Assembly (NCBI GenBank): GCA_019235885.1
Contig: JAFAKB010000088.1
Location: 1 to 64,000 of the forward strand
DNA: 64,000 nucleotides
Source: Candidatus Eremiobacterota bacterium
GTDB lineage: Bacteria; Vulcanimicrobiota; Vulcanimicrobiia; Vulcanimicrobiales; Vulcanimicrobiaceae
Direction: 5' to 3'
Shown: positions 42,694 to 50,876 of the stretch, piece by piece
Layout of the letters: the number at the start of each line of letters is the position of its first letter
How positions within the stretch are numbered: position 1 is the stretch's first letter
Translations under genes and position numbers: made by a program
Notes under the pieces: generated by a model
The model's database searches: none
Told to the model about the DNA's origin: nothing
What the model saw: only the letters and a program-made list of their open reading frames with translations

Positions 42694-42704
42694 AAGCAGG
42701 AAGA
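42600..42704 (+). ncRNA. Candidate omega-RNA (guide RNA scaffold) at the TnpB 3' end
   Basis: In TnpB elements the guide RNA is made from the 3' end of the gene and the right end of the element. Here GCGAC at 42656-42660 can pair with GTCGC at 42673-42677, giving a stem, and the conserved right-end core GAAGCAGGAAG follows. The guide would be the host sequence after about 42704. Inferred from family knowledge; not a sequence-level proof. Confidence 0.35.
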
Positions 42705-42705
42705 T

Positions 42706-43836
42706 ATGCCTGGAAGAAATATCCACGCAGATCAGAACGGTGATTCGATCACCATCGTCCACTGCGCGGACGTCCATCTGGAGACGGCGTTTACCGAGGT
42801 GCGCGGCGGGGCGCGGCGGCGGGCCGCGCTTGCCGACGCGTTCGAGCGCGTCGTCGACCTTGCACTCGAGCGGCGCGCCGCGGCGCTGACGATCGGCGGC
42901 GACCTCTACGAGGCCGAGCGCGCCGGACCGCAGACGGCGCGCTTCGTGTTCGCGCAGCTCGCGCGCTTCGGCCGCCCGGTGTTCGTCGCACCGGGCAACC
43001 ACGACCCGTACTCCGCCCGCGCGCTCTACGCGCGCGATGACCTGCCTGCCAACGTGCGCGTCTTCGCCGAACCGGCCTGGGCGCCGTACCCGCTGACTGA
43101 CGAGGTGACGATCTACGGCTTCGGCCACGCGCCGGCCGAGCCGGGTCGGCCGTTCGCCGGCGCGCGGTTCGAGCGGCCGGGGACGCGGCTCGCGCTCGTC
43201 CACGGCAGCGACGAAGACCGCTGTCCGCCCGGGAAGCGCCCGACCGCGCCGTTCACGCTCGCCGAGATCGTCGCGTCCGGCGCGACCTGCGCCCTGGCGG
43301 GACACTATCACGGCGGCGCGGTGGTGAGCGACGCCGCCGGACCGCGACTCGCCTATCCGGGTTCGCCCGAACCGATCAAGTTCGGCGAGCGCGGCTCGCA
43401 CGGCGCGCTGGTCGTCACGGTCGCCGGCGGCCGCGTCGCGACCGAGCCGGTCGAGCTGGCGCGCACGCGGCTGGTCGACCTCGACGTCTCGCTCGACGAC
43501 GCCGCCAGCGAGCACGCCGTCCTCGCCGCGCTCGAAACCGCGCTGACGCCGTACGACCGCGACGATTTCCTGCGCGTTCGCCTGCACGGCACGGTCGCGC
43601 CGGGAACGCGCATCGACCGCGACCTGATCGCCGACCGCTTCGGCGGGAGCCTCGGCGCGCTGGAGCTCACCGACGTGACGGTCTCCGCCGATTACGCCGC
43701 GATCGCACGGGAGCCGAACGTGCGCGGCCGCGCCGTCGCCGATCTGTTGCAGCAGGCGGAGGACGGCGACGAGGACGCGCGCGCCGCGCTGCGCTACGCC
43801 GTCGCGGCCTTCGCCGGCTCGGAGCTTCGCCCGTGA
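42706..43836 (+). CDS. SbcD/YhaO-like metallophosphoesterase, DNA repair exonuclease type
   Basis: 376 residues. Metallophosphoesterase motifs: HCADVHLETAF, IGGDLYE, VFVAPGNHDPYSA, and ALAGHYHGGAVV with the histidine pair. It is the Mre11/SbcD nuclease type and precedes a Rad50-like ATPase, as in the YhaO-YhaN pair of Bacillus. The first 13 residues after ATG 42706 look unrelated and lie at the right end of the TnpB element, so the native start may be further in or have been replaced by the insertion. Confidence 0.82.
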   Translation: MPGRNIHADQNGDSITIVHCADVHLETAFTEVRGGARRRAALADAFERVVDLALERRAAALTIGGDLYEAERAGPQTARFVFAQLARFGRPVFVAPGNHDPYSARALYARDDLPANVRVFAEPAWAPYPLTDEVTIYGFGHAPAEPGRPFAGARFERPGTRLALVHGSDEDRCPPGKRPTAPFTLAEIVASGATCALAGHYHGGAVVSDAAGPRLAYPGSPEPIKFGERGSHGALVVTVAGGRVATEPVELARTRLVDLDVSLDDAASEHAVLAALETALTPYDRDDFLRVRLHGTVAPGTRIDRDLIADRFGGSLGALELTDVTVSADYAAIAREPNVRGRAVADLLQQAEDGDEDARAALRYAVAAFAGSELRP

Positions 43837-43849
43837 GCCGTCGCGCGGC

Positions 43850-46264
43850 GTGAGAGTTCGCTCGCTGCACGTCCACGGCTTCGGGCGCTTGACCGAGTGC
43901 GCGTTCGAGTTCGCTCCGGGGCTCAACGTCGTGGTCGGCCCGAACGAGGCCGGCAAGTCGACACTCGGCGCGGCGCTGGTCGCCTCGCTCTACGGTCTGC
44001 AGCGCGGCGAGAAAGACCGCTGGCGCCCGTGGGCGGCGAACGCGGCGTACGCTTCGGTGTTGAAGTACGAGACCTCGGACGGCGCGCGCTGGGAAGTCCA
44101 CCGCGCGTTCGAGCACGACACCAAAGGCGTGCGCGTCTACGACGGTGAGGGACGTGACGCCGCCGCGCGCGTCGGCGAAGGCCGCTCGCTGAGCCCCGGT
44201 GCCGCGCACTTGCAGATTTCGCTCGATGTCTTTCTCCAAACAGCCTGCGTGCGCGAGAGCGAGGTCGCGCTCGCGCGCGGCAGCGCGAACGACGTTTCGA
44301 CCGCGCTGGCGCGCGCGCTTGGCGGCGGCCCGAAGGAAGACGCCGCACTCGGCGCGCTCGCGCGGCTCGACGCGGCGCTCAAAGCGCACGTCGGGAGCGA
44401 GCGCGCGCACAAGAACGCGCCGCTGAAGAAGCTGCGCGAGCTCGAGCTGCAGCAAGCCCGCGCCGCCGAAGACGCCCGCGCCGCGCTCGACGTCCTCGGC
44501 TCGCTCCGCGAGAAGATCGCCGCCGAGCGCGCGCAGCGCGACCACGACGCCGCGGCACTGGTCGAGCTGGAGCGCCGCGTGCAGGCGCTGCGCGCGGCGC
44601 ACGTTCGCGCGCGGCTCGACGCGCTCAAAGAGTACCGCCGCGAGCTCGCCGCGCTGCAGAGCGCGCGGGCCACGTTCGACGACGTGGCGCAGTTTGCCGC
44701 CGAACGCGTCTCCGCACTCGACGACGCTTACCATTCGTGGCGCTCGGCGGCAAGCGTCGCCGAGGCGGCGGCGCGCGACGCGGCCGAGGAAGCGCTCAGC
44801 GAGGACGAGCGGCGCGAGCTCGAAGCGCGCCGCGCCGACGCCGGCGCGCTCGGCGACGAAGCGTACGATGCACTGCGCGCCGCCGCCGCGCAGGCCGACG
44901 CGGCGCACGCGCGCGCCGCCGCGGCCGCGCACGATGCTGCGGCCGCACGCCGCGAAGGCGACGGCGGTCGCGCGCTGGCCGGCGGGTTGGTGGCAAGCGC
45001 GTTCGTTGCGGCTCTCGGCGACGCTGCGCTGGCGATCGCGCACCTCTGGTCGGGGACGGCCGTCGCGAGCGTCGTTGCGATCGTGCTGGGGAGCGCGGCG
45101 TTCGCGCGTGCCCGCGCGCGCGCCGAGCGGCTGCGCGAAGCAGAAACGAAGCAGCGCATCTCGGACGCCGCGCTCGCCGACGAGCGCACCGCCGCGAGCA
45201 CCGTCGCCGGCGTGCTGGAGCCGCTCGGCGTCGTGAGCGTCGACGAGCTCGTGCGCCGTCGCGAGCGGTTCGGCGCGCTCTCGATCCGTGAAGCGGCGGC
45301 GCGCAAAAGCGAGGCGCGCGCGCGGACAACGCGCGAGCAGGCCGAGGCCGAAGCGGCGCGCTTCGACGAGCTCGCCGCGGCGCTCGTCCCGGACGTCCCC
45401 GGCCCGCGCGACGCGCTGCGCGCCGCCGCCCACCACCGCGCCGCGCGCCGGCGCGAGCGCGACGGACTCGACGCGCGCCTCGCGATGCTCGCCCTCCGCC
45501 GCGGCGACATCCTGCACGGCGAGGACGACTTCGCGCTGGAAGCCGAGTACGCCGCGCTGATCGCGAGCGGCGTCGAACCGGCCGCGAGCGACGACCCTCA
45601 CAAGCTCCGCGCGCTCGAGCGGGCGCGCGCCGAACGCGATGCGCGCGCCCGCCAAGCAGACCGCGTCGTCGCCGACCTCGAGGGCGAGCTGCGCGCCGGC
45701 GAAGCGAAGGTTCCCGACGTCGCCGCGCTCGACGAAGCGCTCGCCGCGACGCGCGCCGAGATCGCGCGGCTCGAAGCGTTCGCGCGCGCCGTCAAGCTGG
45801 CGCGAAAGACGATCGACGAACGCAAGGACGAAGCGCACCGCGCCTTCGCGCGCCGGCTCGAAGAGTACAGCGCCGGCGTGCTCGGCTCGATCACCGGCGG
45901 CCGCTACGGCGAGATCAAGCTGAACCCGACGACGCTCGCGATCAACGTCCGCGTTCCGGAGACGAACGCGTTCGCGGAGCTCGAACAGCTTTCGTCCGGC
46001 ACGCGCGATCAGATCGCGCTGGTCGTGCGCTTTGCCACCGCGCGCATGTTCACCGAAGGCCTCGAATCGCCGCCGCTGCTGCTCGACGACCCGTTCTCGT
46101 TCTGGGACGCCGACCGCATCGCGCGCTGCCTTCCCGTGCTGATGCACGGCACGCACGACGCACAATGCATCCTCTTCACCACGAGCCCCGAGCTTGCGGC
46201 GGCAGCAGCCTCCGCGGGCGCAAATCGCATCGATCTGGCAGCACCAGCGAGAGTGCCCGCTTGA
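43850..46264 (+). CDS. Rad50/SbcC-like ATPase, YhaN type with central membrane segment
   Basis: 804 residues from GTG 43850. Walker A is VVGPNEAGKSTLG (residues 30-37), and the C-terminal signature LSSGTRDQIALVVRFATARMF is followed by Walker B LLLDDPFSFWD. Between are long alanine/arginine-rich coiled coils. About the middle (near residue 375 to 425) lie two hydrophobic stretches, LAGGLVASAFVAALGDAALAI and VASVVAIVLGSAAFA, that could span a membrane, as described for YhaN. Works with the upstream phosphoesterase in end processing of DNA breaks, perhaps at the membrane. Confidence 0.83.
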   Translation: MRVRSLHVHGFGRLTECAFEFAPGLNVVVGPNEAGKSTLGAALVASLYGLQRGEKDRWRPWAANAAYASVLKYETSDGARWEVHRAFEHDTKGVRVYDGEGRDAAARVGEGRSLSPGAAHLQISLDVFLQTACVRESEVALARGSANDVSTALARALGGGPKEDAALGALARLDAALKAHVGSERAHKNAPLKKLRELELQQARAAEDARAALDVLGSLREKIAAERAQRDHDAAALVELERRVQALRAAHVRARLDALKEYRRELAALQSARATFDDVAQFAAERVSALDDAYHSWRSAASVAEAAARDAAEEALSEDERRELEARRADAGALGDEAYDALRAAAAQADAAHARAAAAAHDAAAARREGDGGRALAGGLVASAFVAALGDAALAIAHLWSGTAVASVVAIVLGSAAFARARARAERLREAETKQRISDAALADERTAASTVAGVLEPLGVVSVDELVRRRERFGALSIREAAARKSEARARTTREQAEAEAARFDELAAALVPDVPGPRDALRAAAHHRAARRRERDGLDARLAMLALRRGDILHGEDDFALEAEYAALIASGVEPAASDDPHKLRALERARAERDARARQADRVVADLEGELRAGEAKVPDVAALDEALAATRAEIARLEAFARAVKLARKTIDERKDEAHRAFARRLEEYSAGVLGSITGGRYGEIKLNPTTLAINVRVPETNAFAELEQLSSGTRDQIALVVRFATARMFTEGLESPPLLLDDPFSFWDADRIARCLPVLMHGTHDAQCILFTTSPELAAAAASAGANRIDLAAPARVPA

Positions 46265-46278
46265 CCAGAACGACGAAC

Positions 46279-47157
46279 TTACGCGCTGACCTCGCGCATC
46301 AGCGGCGGGATCTCGGGCAACAGCTCGCGCGCGAGGAAGCCGAAGCCGATCCGTTCCGCGAGCACGTCGCCCGCGCGCGCGTGCAGGTACACGCCCCATG
46401 CTGCGGCGTGCAGCGGCAGCGTTCCGCGCGCCAGCAGGCCGCCGATGATTCCGGCGAGGACGTCCCCCGAACCGGAGGTCGCGAGGCCGGCGTTGCCGTG
46501 CTCGTTGCGCACGAGCTCGCCGTGCGGATCGGCGACGTAGGTCATCTCGCCTTTGAGCGCGACGACGGCGTTGAAGCGCCGCGCCGCATCGACGGCAAAG
46601 CGCGCGGGATCGGCTTCGATCTCGTCGCGAGATCGCTGTAGCATCGAGGCCATCTCGCCGCAATGCGGCGTGAGGACTGCCCGGCCCGCGAGGTGCGCGA
46701 CCGCGTCGGTGCGGTCGGCGAAACACGCCAGCGCGGCGGCGTCGATCACCGCCGGCACCTCGAGCGCGCTCGCGACCGCGGCGATCAGCGCCGCCGACGC
46801 CGCCTCGTCGACCAGCCCCGGTCCGATCACCAGCGCGTCGGCGCGGTTGGCGCGCTCGGCGAGCGGCTTCGCGTTGGACGTCGCGACCGCGCCGGACGGC
46901 GTCTCGTCGAGCCCGACGACGAGCGCTTCGAGGACCGCACTGCCGACGTGCGCTGCAACCGATGCACAGGTACCGATCTGCAGCTTTCCGGCGCCGGCGC
47001 GCAAGGCCGCCGTCCCGGCGAGCACGGCCGCGCCCGGCATCTGCGGCGCGCCGGCGACGACGAAGACGCTGCCGCGCGCGTTCTTGTCGCCGCCGCCCGG
47101 CGGCGGGAGCCGCCATCCGCGCAGCAGCGCGCGGTCGAGCGCCTTACCCGCGGGCAA
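46279..47157 (-). CDS. nnrD: ADP/ATP-dependent NAD(P)H-hydrate dehydratase
   Basis: 292 residues from TTG 47157, overlapping the histidine phosphatase end by 14 bases. Motifs of the NnrD/ribokinase-like fold: GSVFVVAGAPQMPGAAVLAGTAALRAGAGKLQIGT, VLTPHCGEMASML, and GNAGLATSGSGDVLAGIIGGLLARG. It repairs hydrated NAD(P)H. The NnrE epimerase domain that is fused in many bacteria is absent here. The start codon is the only candidate in frame near the upstream gene's end. Confidence 0.82.
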   Translation of the reverse strand: MPAGKALDRALLRGWRLPPPGGGDKNARGSVFVVAGAPQMPGAAVLAGTAALRAGAGKLQIGTCASVAAHVGSAVLEALVVGLDETPSGAVATSNAKPLAERANRADALVIGPGLVDEAASAALIAAVASALEVPAVIDAAALACFADRTDAVAHLAGRAVLTPHCGEMASMLQRSRDEIEADPARFAVDAARRFNAVVALKGEMTYVADPHGELVRNEHGNAGLATSGSGDVLAGIIGGLLARGTLPLHAAAWGVYLHARAGDVLAERIGFGFLARELLPEIPPLMREVSA

Positions 47158-47890
47158 TGGGAACGTCGGGCGCGGCGGTGACCAGCTCGCCCGCCTCTTC
47201 CATCGGCGCGACGACGTTGTAGCCGCGCAGCACCAGCGCGTCCGCCGCGCGGTCGAACCGGTACGTCGTGACCGCGCAGTTCGCGACGTCGCCTTGCCGG
47301 TCGATCGCAAGCAGCTGCTCTTCGGTCTGCCTCTCGAGGACGTAGCGCAGGCACAGCACGCAGACTTGGTGCGTGAGGATCGCGACGCGCTCGCCGGGAT
47401 GCTCGCGCAGCAGCGACTCGGCGAAGCTTCGCAGCCGCAAGATGACGTCGGTCCAGCTCTCGCCGCCGGGCGGGCGGTAGTAGAACTTGCCGAGCGCGCG
47501 CCGCAACTCGGCTTGCTCCGGAAACTTCGCCTCGATCCCGGCGTGCGTGAGCCGGTCGAGGATGCCGAACTCTTTCTCGCGCAGCCGCTCGTCGATCTCG
47601 ACCGGAACGTTGCGCCAGCCCGCTTCGCGCAAGGCGATCGCCGCCGTCTCGCGCGCCCGAAAATACGGCGAGGAAACGACCGCGTCGATCGGCTCGATGT
47701 GCCGCGCGCACCACGCTCCGAGCGCTGCGGCTTGCCGCTCGCCGAGCTTCGAGAGCGGGACGTCGCAGTCGCGCGTCGCCGCGATCTCGATCACCGGGGC
47801 GCCGGCCGCGAGCGCCTGCGCGCGCGCAACGTTTCCCGCGCTCTCCGCGTGCCGGATCAGGTACAGCTCGCTCGGCCAGCCGATCTTCAC
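47144..47890 (-). CDS. Histidine phosphatase (phosphoglycerate mutase-like)
   Basis: 248 residues with the start at GTG 47890 (TTG 47920 is an alternative ten codons upstream). Motif YLIRHAESAGN gives the catalytic histidine, with DVPLSKLGERQAAALG and HQVCVLCLRYVLER for the second histidine. Family is histidine-phosphatase branch 1; substrate unknown. It runs into nnrD by overlap, so both are one transcript. Confidence 0.82.
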   Translation of the reverse strand: MKIGWPSELYLIRHAESAGNVARAQALAAGAPVIEIAATRDCDVPLSKLGERQAAALGAWCARHIEPIDAVVSSPYFRARETAAIALREAGWRNVPVEIDERLREKEFGILDRLTHAGIEAKFPEQAELRRALGKFYYRPPGGESWTDVILRLRSFAESLLREHPGERVAILTHQVCVLCLRYVLERQTEEQLLAIDRQGDVANCAVTTYRFDRAADALVLRGYNVVAPMEEAGELVTAAPDVPIARG

Positions 47891-47948
47891 GAAGGCTGTC
47901 GTACCCTTCGCCGAGCTCAAGGTGACCGGAAGCTCGGGGCGAGGGGAA

Positions 47949-49097
47949 CTACAACCCGATCTGCCGGGCGATCACCAAGCGCTGGACCTCGTTCGTCCCC
48001 TCGCCGATCTCGTTGATCTTCTGGTCGCGGTACATCCGCGAGACCGGGTACTCGTCCATGAAGCCGTAGCCGCCGTGGATCTGGACGGCCTCGTTCACCA
48101 CCCGGCGCGAGACCTCGCCGGAGAAGAGCTTCGCCAGCGAGGCGTTCAGCTCGAAGGGCCGGCCCTCGTCCTTCTCCCACGCCGCCTTGAGCACCATCAG
48201 CTTGGCGTGCTCGATCTCCATCAGCATGTCGGCCAGCTTGAACTGGATCGCCTGGAACTTCGAGATCGGCTTGCCGAACTGGTGCCGCTCCTGCGCGTAC
48301 TTGTACGCCTCGTCGTAGGCGCCCATCGCCAGCCCGACCGAGAGCGCGGCGACCGAGATGCGGCCGCCGTCCAGGATCGTCAGAAAGTTCTTCAGCCCCT
48401 TGCCCCGCCCGCCGAGCAGGTTCTCTTCGGGGACTTCGGCGTCCGCGAAGGAAAGCTCGCGGGTGTCGGACGCCCGCCAGCCCATCTTCGCGTACTTCTT
48501 CGAGCGGGTGAAGCCCGGGGTGTCCTGCGGGACGATGATGGTCGATATCTCCGCCCGGCCGCGGCCGTCGCGCCCGGTGACGGCGGTGATCGTCGTGCCG
48601 CCGGTGATCTCGGTCCCGCTGTTGGTGATGAAGGCCTTGGTTCCGTTGATCACCCACTTGCCGTCCCGCAGCTCGGCCCGCGTCTGGGTGCCGCCGGCGT
48701 CGCTCCCGGCACCCGGCTCGGTGAGGCCGAATCCCCACAGCCGCTCGCCCCTTGCCAGGGGGACGAGGAACTCTTCCTTTTGTTTTTCGGTGCCGAACAG
48801 TAGGAACGGCGACGCGCCGAGCGAGACGTGGGCGGCCAGGGTGATCGCGGTCGACGCGTCGGCGCGCGCGATCTCCATGACGGCCAGCGCGTAGCTCACG
48901 GTATCGGCGCCGGCACCGCCGTACTTCTCAGGGAAAGGCAAGCCCATCAAACCGAGCTCGGCCATCTTCCGCACCAGCTCGTACGGAAAGCGCTCCTCGC
49001 GGTCGTTGCGCTCGGCCTGCGGCGCGACCTCCTCGCGCGCGAACTCGCGGCACAGGTCCCGGATCGCTTTCTGCTCGTCGGACAGATCAAAGTTCAT
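47949..49097 (-). CDS. Acyl-CoA dehydrogenase
   Basis: 382 residues. Opens MNFDLSDEQKAIRDLCREFAREEVAPQAERND. Family motifs are present: GFGLTEPGAGSDAGGTQTRA, WVINGTKAFITN, DGGRISVAALSVGLAMGAYDEAYKYAQERHQFGKPI, and VQIHGGYGFMDEYPVSRMYRDQKINEIGEGTNEVQR. FAD-linked beta-oxidation or branched-chain catabolic enzyme of the short/medium-chain type. ATG 49097 is chosen as it gives the standard N-terminus; the frame is open further upstream without homology. Confidence 0.92.
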   Translation of the reverse strand: MNFDLSDEQKAIRDLCREFAREEVAPQAERNDREERFPYELVRKMAELGLMGLPFPEKYGGAGADTVSYALAVMEIARADASTAITLAAHVSLGASPFLLFGTEKQKEEFLVPLARGERLWGFGLTEPGAGSDAGGTQTRAELRDGKWVINGTKAFITNSGTEITGGTTITAVTGRDGRGRAEISTIIVPQDTPGFTRSKKYAKMGWRASDTRELSFADAEVPEENLLGGRGKGLKNFLTILDGGRISVAALSVGLAMGAYDEAYKYAQERHQFGKPISKFQAIQFKLADMLMEIEHAKLMVLKAAWEKDEGRPFELNASLAKLFSGEVSRRVVNEAVQIHGGYGFMDEYPVSRMYRDQKINEIGEGTNEVQRLVIARQIGL

Positions 49098-49273
49098 AGA
49101 ATACCGCAGGTATGGGCTGCACGAACCGGAAACCCTTGTCTCCAACGATGGCACCACGCCACAGGCGCGCACGTCGTTGAGCGCCGGATTCCGCCACCGG
49201 CACACACGTCGTTACGCGCGCCCTCGGGGAATCTCGACATGAGCAGCATCGTGAGCGCGCGCGCGTCGGGGGG

Positions 49274-49296
49274 CCCCATGCGCCGCGCGCATGGGG
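49274..49296 (+). repeat. Perfect 9-bp inverted repeat before ftsE
   Basis: CCCCATGCG, loop CCGCG, CGCATGGGG, 31 bases ahead of the ftsE start codon. It could be a terminator for an unseen upstream transcript or a regulator of the division operon. No T-run follows. Confidence 0.4.
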
Positions 49297-49327
49297 GGCG
49301 CGCAGCCCGGGGCGGAGCGCCTTCAGA

Positions 49328-50038
49328 ATGATCAGTCTCCGCGGCGTTTCGCTCGTGTATCCCAACGGAACGCGAGCGCTCGACGACGTCGATCTCGAGA
49401 TCGAGAAGGGCAGTTTCGTTTTCCTGGTCGGCCATTCAGGAACCGGGAAGTCGTCGCTGCTCAAACTCATCTACCGTGAAGAGCTGCCGAGCGGCGGCGA
49501 GGTCTACGTGGACGACCACCGCGTCGACACGCTGCGCCGCGGCCGCGTCCCGAAGCTGCGCCGCAACATCGGCGTGGTCTTCCAAGACTTCAAGCTGCTC
49601 CAGCACAAGACCGTGTGGGAGAACGTCGCCTTCGCGCTGCAGGTCACCGGGACGCGCACGCGCGACGTGATGCGGATGGTGCCGCGCGCGCTCGACCTGG
49701 TCGGGCTCTCGCACAAGTCGCGCATGTTCCCGAGCGAGCTGTCGGGCGGCGAGCAGCAGCGCGCCGCGATCGCGCGCGCGCTGGTCGGCAACCCGAAGAT
49801 CCTCCTCTGCGACGAGCCGACCGGGAATCTCGATCCGTCCAACACGACCGAGATCATGGAGCTGCTGCAGCGGATCAACCTCAAGGGCACGACCGTGGTG
49901 GTCGCGACCCACAACCAGGCCGTCGTCGACCGGATGCGCCGGCGCGTCGTTCGCCTGGAGCACGGACGCATTCTGCACGACGACGAGCGAGGCTATTATT
50001 TCCGTGGACTGGGGCAGACTGCGGTTCTTCCTGGGTGA
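49328..50038 (+). CDS. ftsE: Cell-division ATP-binding protein FtsE
   Basis: 236 residues. Walker A GHSGTGKSSLLKL, signature LSGGEQQRAAIARAL, Walker B ILLCDEPTGNLDP, H-loop VVVATHN. The N-terminal MISLRGVSLVYPNGTRALDDV is typical of FtsE. It is the ATPase of the FtsEX complex that gates peptidoglycan hydrolases at the septum. The gene overlaps ftsX by 35 bases, which shows tight coupling. Confidence 0.95.
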   Translation: MISLRGVSLVYPNGTRALDDVDLEIEKGSFVFLVGHSGTGKSSLLKLIYREELPSGGEVYVDDHRVDTLRRGRVPKLRRNIGVVFQDFKLLQHKTVWENVAFALQVTGTRTRDVMRMVPRALDLVGLSHKSRMFPSELSGGEQQRAAIARALVGNPKILLCDEPTGNLDPSNTTEIMELLQRINLKGTTVVVATHNQAVVDRMRRRVVRLEHGRILHDDERGYYFRGLGQTAVLPG

Positions 50039-50876
50039 GGTTCTGACGAACTTCACCCGCAACGCCGGGATGCAGTTCACCGCGATCGGAACGGTCGCGG
50101 TCACCATCATCCTGCTCGGCTCGTTCTTGTACGTCCAAGAGACGCTCAAGACGTTCGGAACCGGCGTCCTCTCGCAGATCGAGATCGCCGTCTACTTGAA
50201 GGACGACGTCGATGACGCGAAGGCCAAGGACCTCGCCGCGAAGCTCGCGAGCGACCCGCGCATCGCCTCGGCCGCGTACGTTCCGAAGCGCGACGGGCTC
50301 AAGCGGATGCAGGCCGTGCTCGGCAAGGACTTCGACACCTCGCTGCTGACCACGAACCCGCTCCCGAACACCTATCACCTGCGCGTCAAAGATCCCGACC
50401 AGGTTCCGGCGGTCGCGCGCTGGATCGCCAAGGACCCGCGCGTCGCGAAGACCGACTACGCCGCCGACACGGTGCAGAAGCTGCTCAAGACCGCCGCCGT
50501 CCTCGGCCGCGCCGGGCTCGCGCTCATCGCGCTGCTCTCGATCTCCGCCGCGATCGTGATCGCCAATACGATTCGGCTGACGGTGTTCGCGCGGCGGCGC
50601 GAGATCGCGATCATGCAGCTCGTCGGCGCGACGAACATGTACATCCGGATGCCGTTCATCGCCGAAGGGATGCTCGCGGGCGTGCTGGGCGCGGGCGTCG
50701 CAATCGGCGTCCTCGCGCTCGCCGAGCACCAGGTCGTGCCGAAGCTCGCCGCGACGCTCGCGTTCGTGACGTTCCGCGTGAACGAGCTGACGCTGAGCGT
50801 GGAGCTGCTCGCGGTCGGCGCGGCGGTCGGATTGATCGCCTCGTGGTACAGCGTCGGACGGCACCTGCGCGCGTGA
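50004..50876 (+). CDS. ftsX: Cell-division permease-like protein FtsX
   Basis: 290 residues from GTG 50004. FtsX pattern: one N-terminal membrane helix (GTVAVTIILLGSFLYVQE), a periplasmic domain with SQIEIAVYLKDD and YVPKRDGLKRMQAVLGKDFD, and three more C-terminal helices (ALIALLSISAAIVIANTIRLTVFARRREIAIMQLVGATN). The extracellular part binds the hydrolase activator encoded next. Its stop overlaps the start of that gene (GTGA). Confidence 0.93.
   Translation: MDWGRLRFFLGEVLTNFTRNAGMQFTAIGTVAVTIILLGSFLYVQETLKTFGTGVLSQIEIAVYLKDDVDDAKAKDLAAKLASDPRIASAAYVPKRDGLKRMQAVLGKDFDTSLLTTNPLPNTYHLRVKDPDQVPAVARWIAKDPRVAKTDYAADTVQKLLKTAAVLGRAGLALIALLSISAAIVIANTIRLTVFARRREIAIMQLVGATNMYIRMPFIAEGMLAGVLGAGVAIGVLALAEHQVVPKLAATLAFVTFRVNELTLSVELLAVGAAVGLIASWYSVGRHLRA

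Larger units (their letters stand above)
41456..42704 (+). mobile_element. Stand-alone TnpB insertion element (IS605/IS1341-like)
   Basis: Contains a left-end hairpin (41456-41473), tnpB, and a right-end region with the conserved GTAGAAGCAGGAAG-like sequence (42690-42704). No transposase tnpA is next to it, so it is of the TnpB-only type. Exact ends are not determined. The element is placed between the MatB-like gene and the nuclease pair at 42.7 kb. Confidence 0.65.

Noticed and set aside
49087-49470. Minus-strand frame across the ftsE start
   Set aside because: It is antisense to a well-conserved gene and has no recognisable features.
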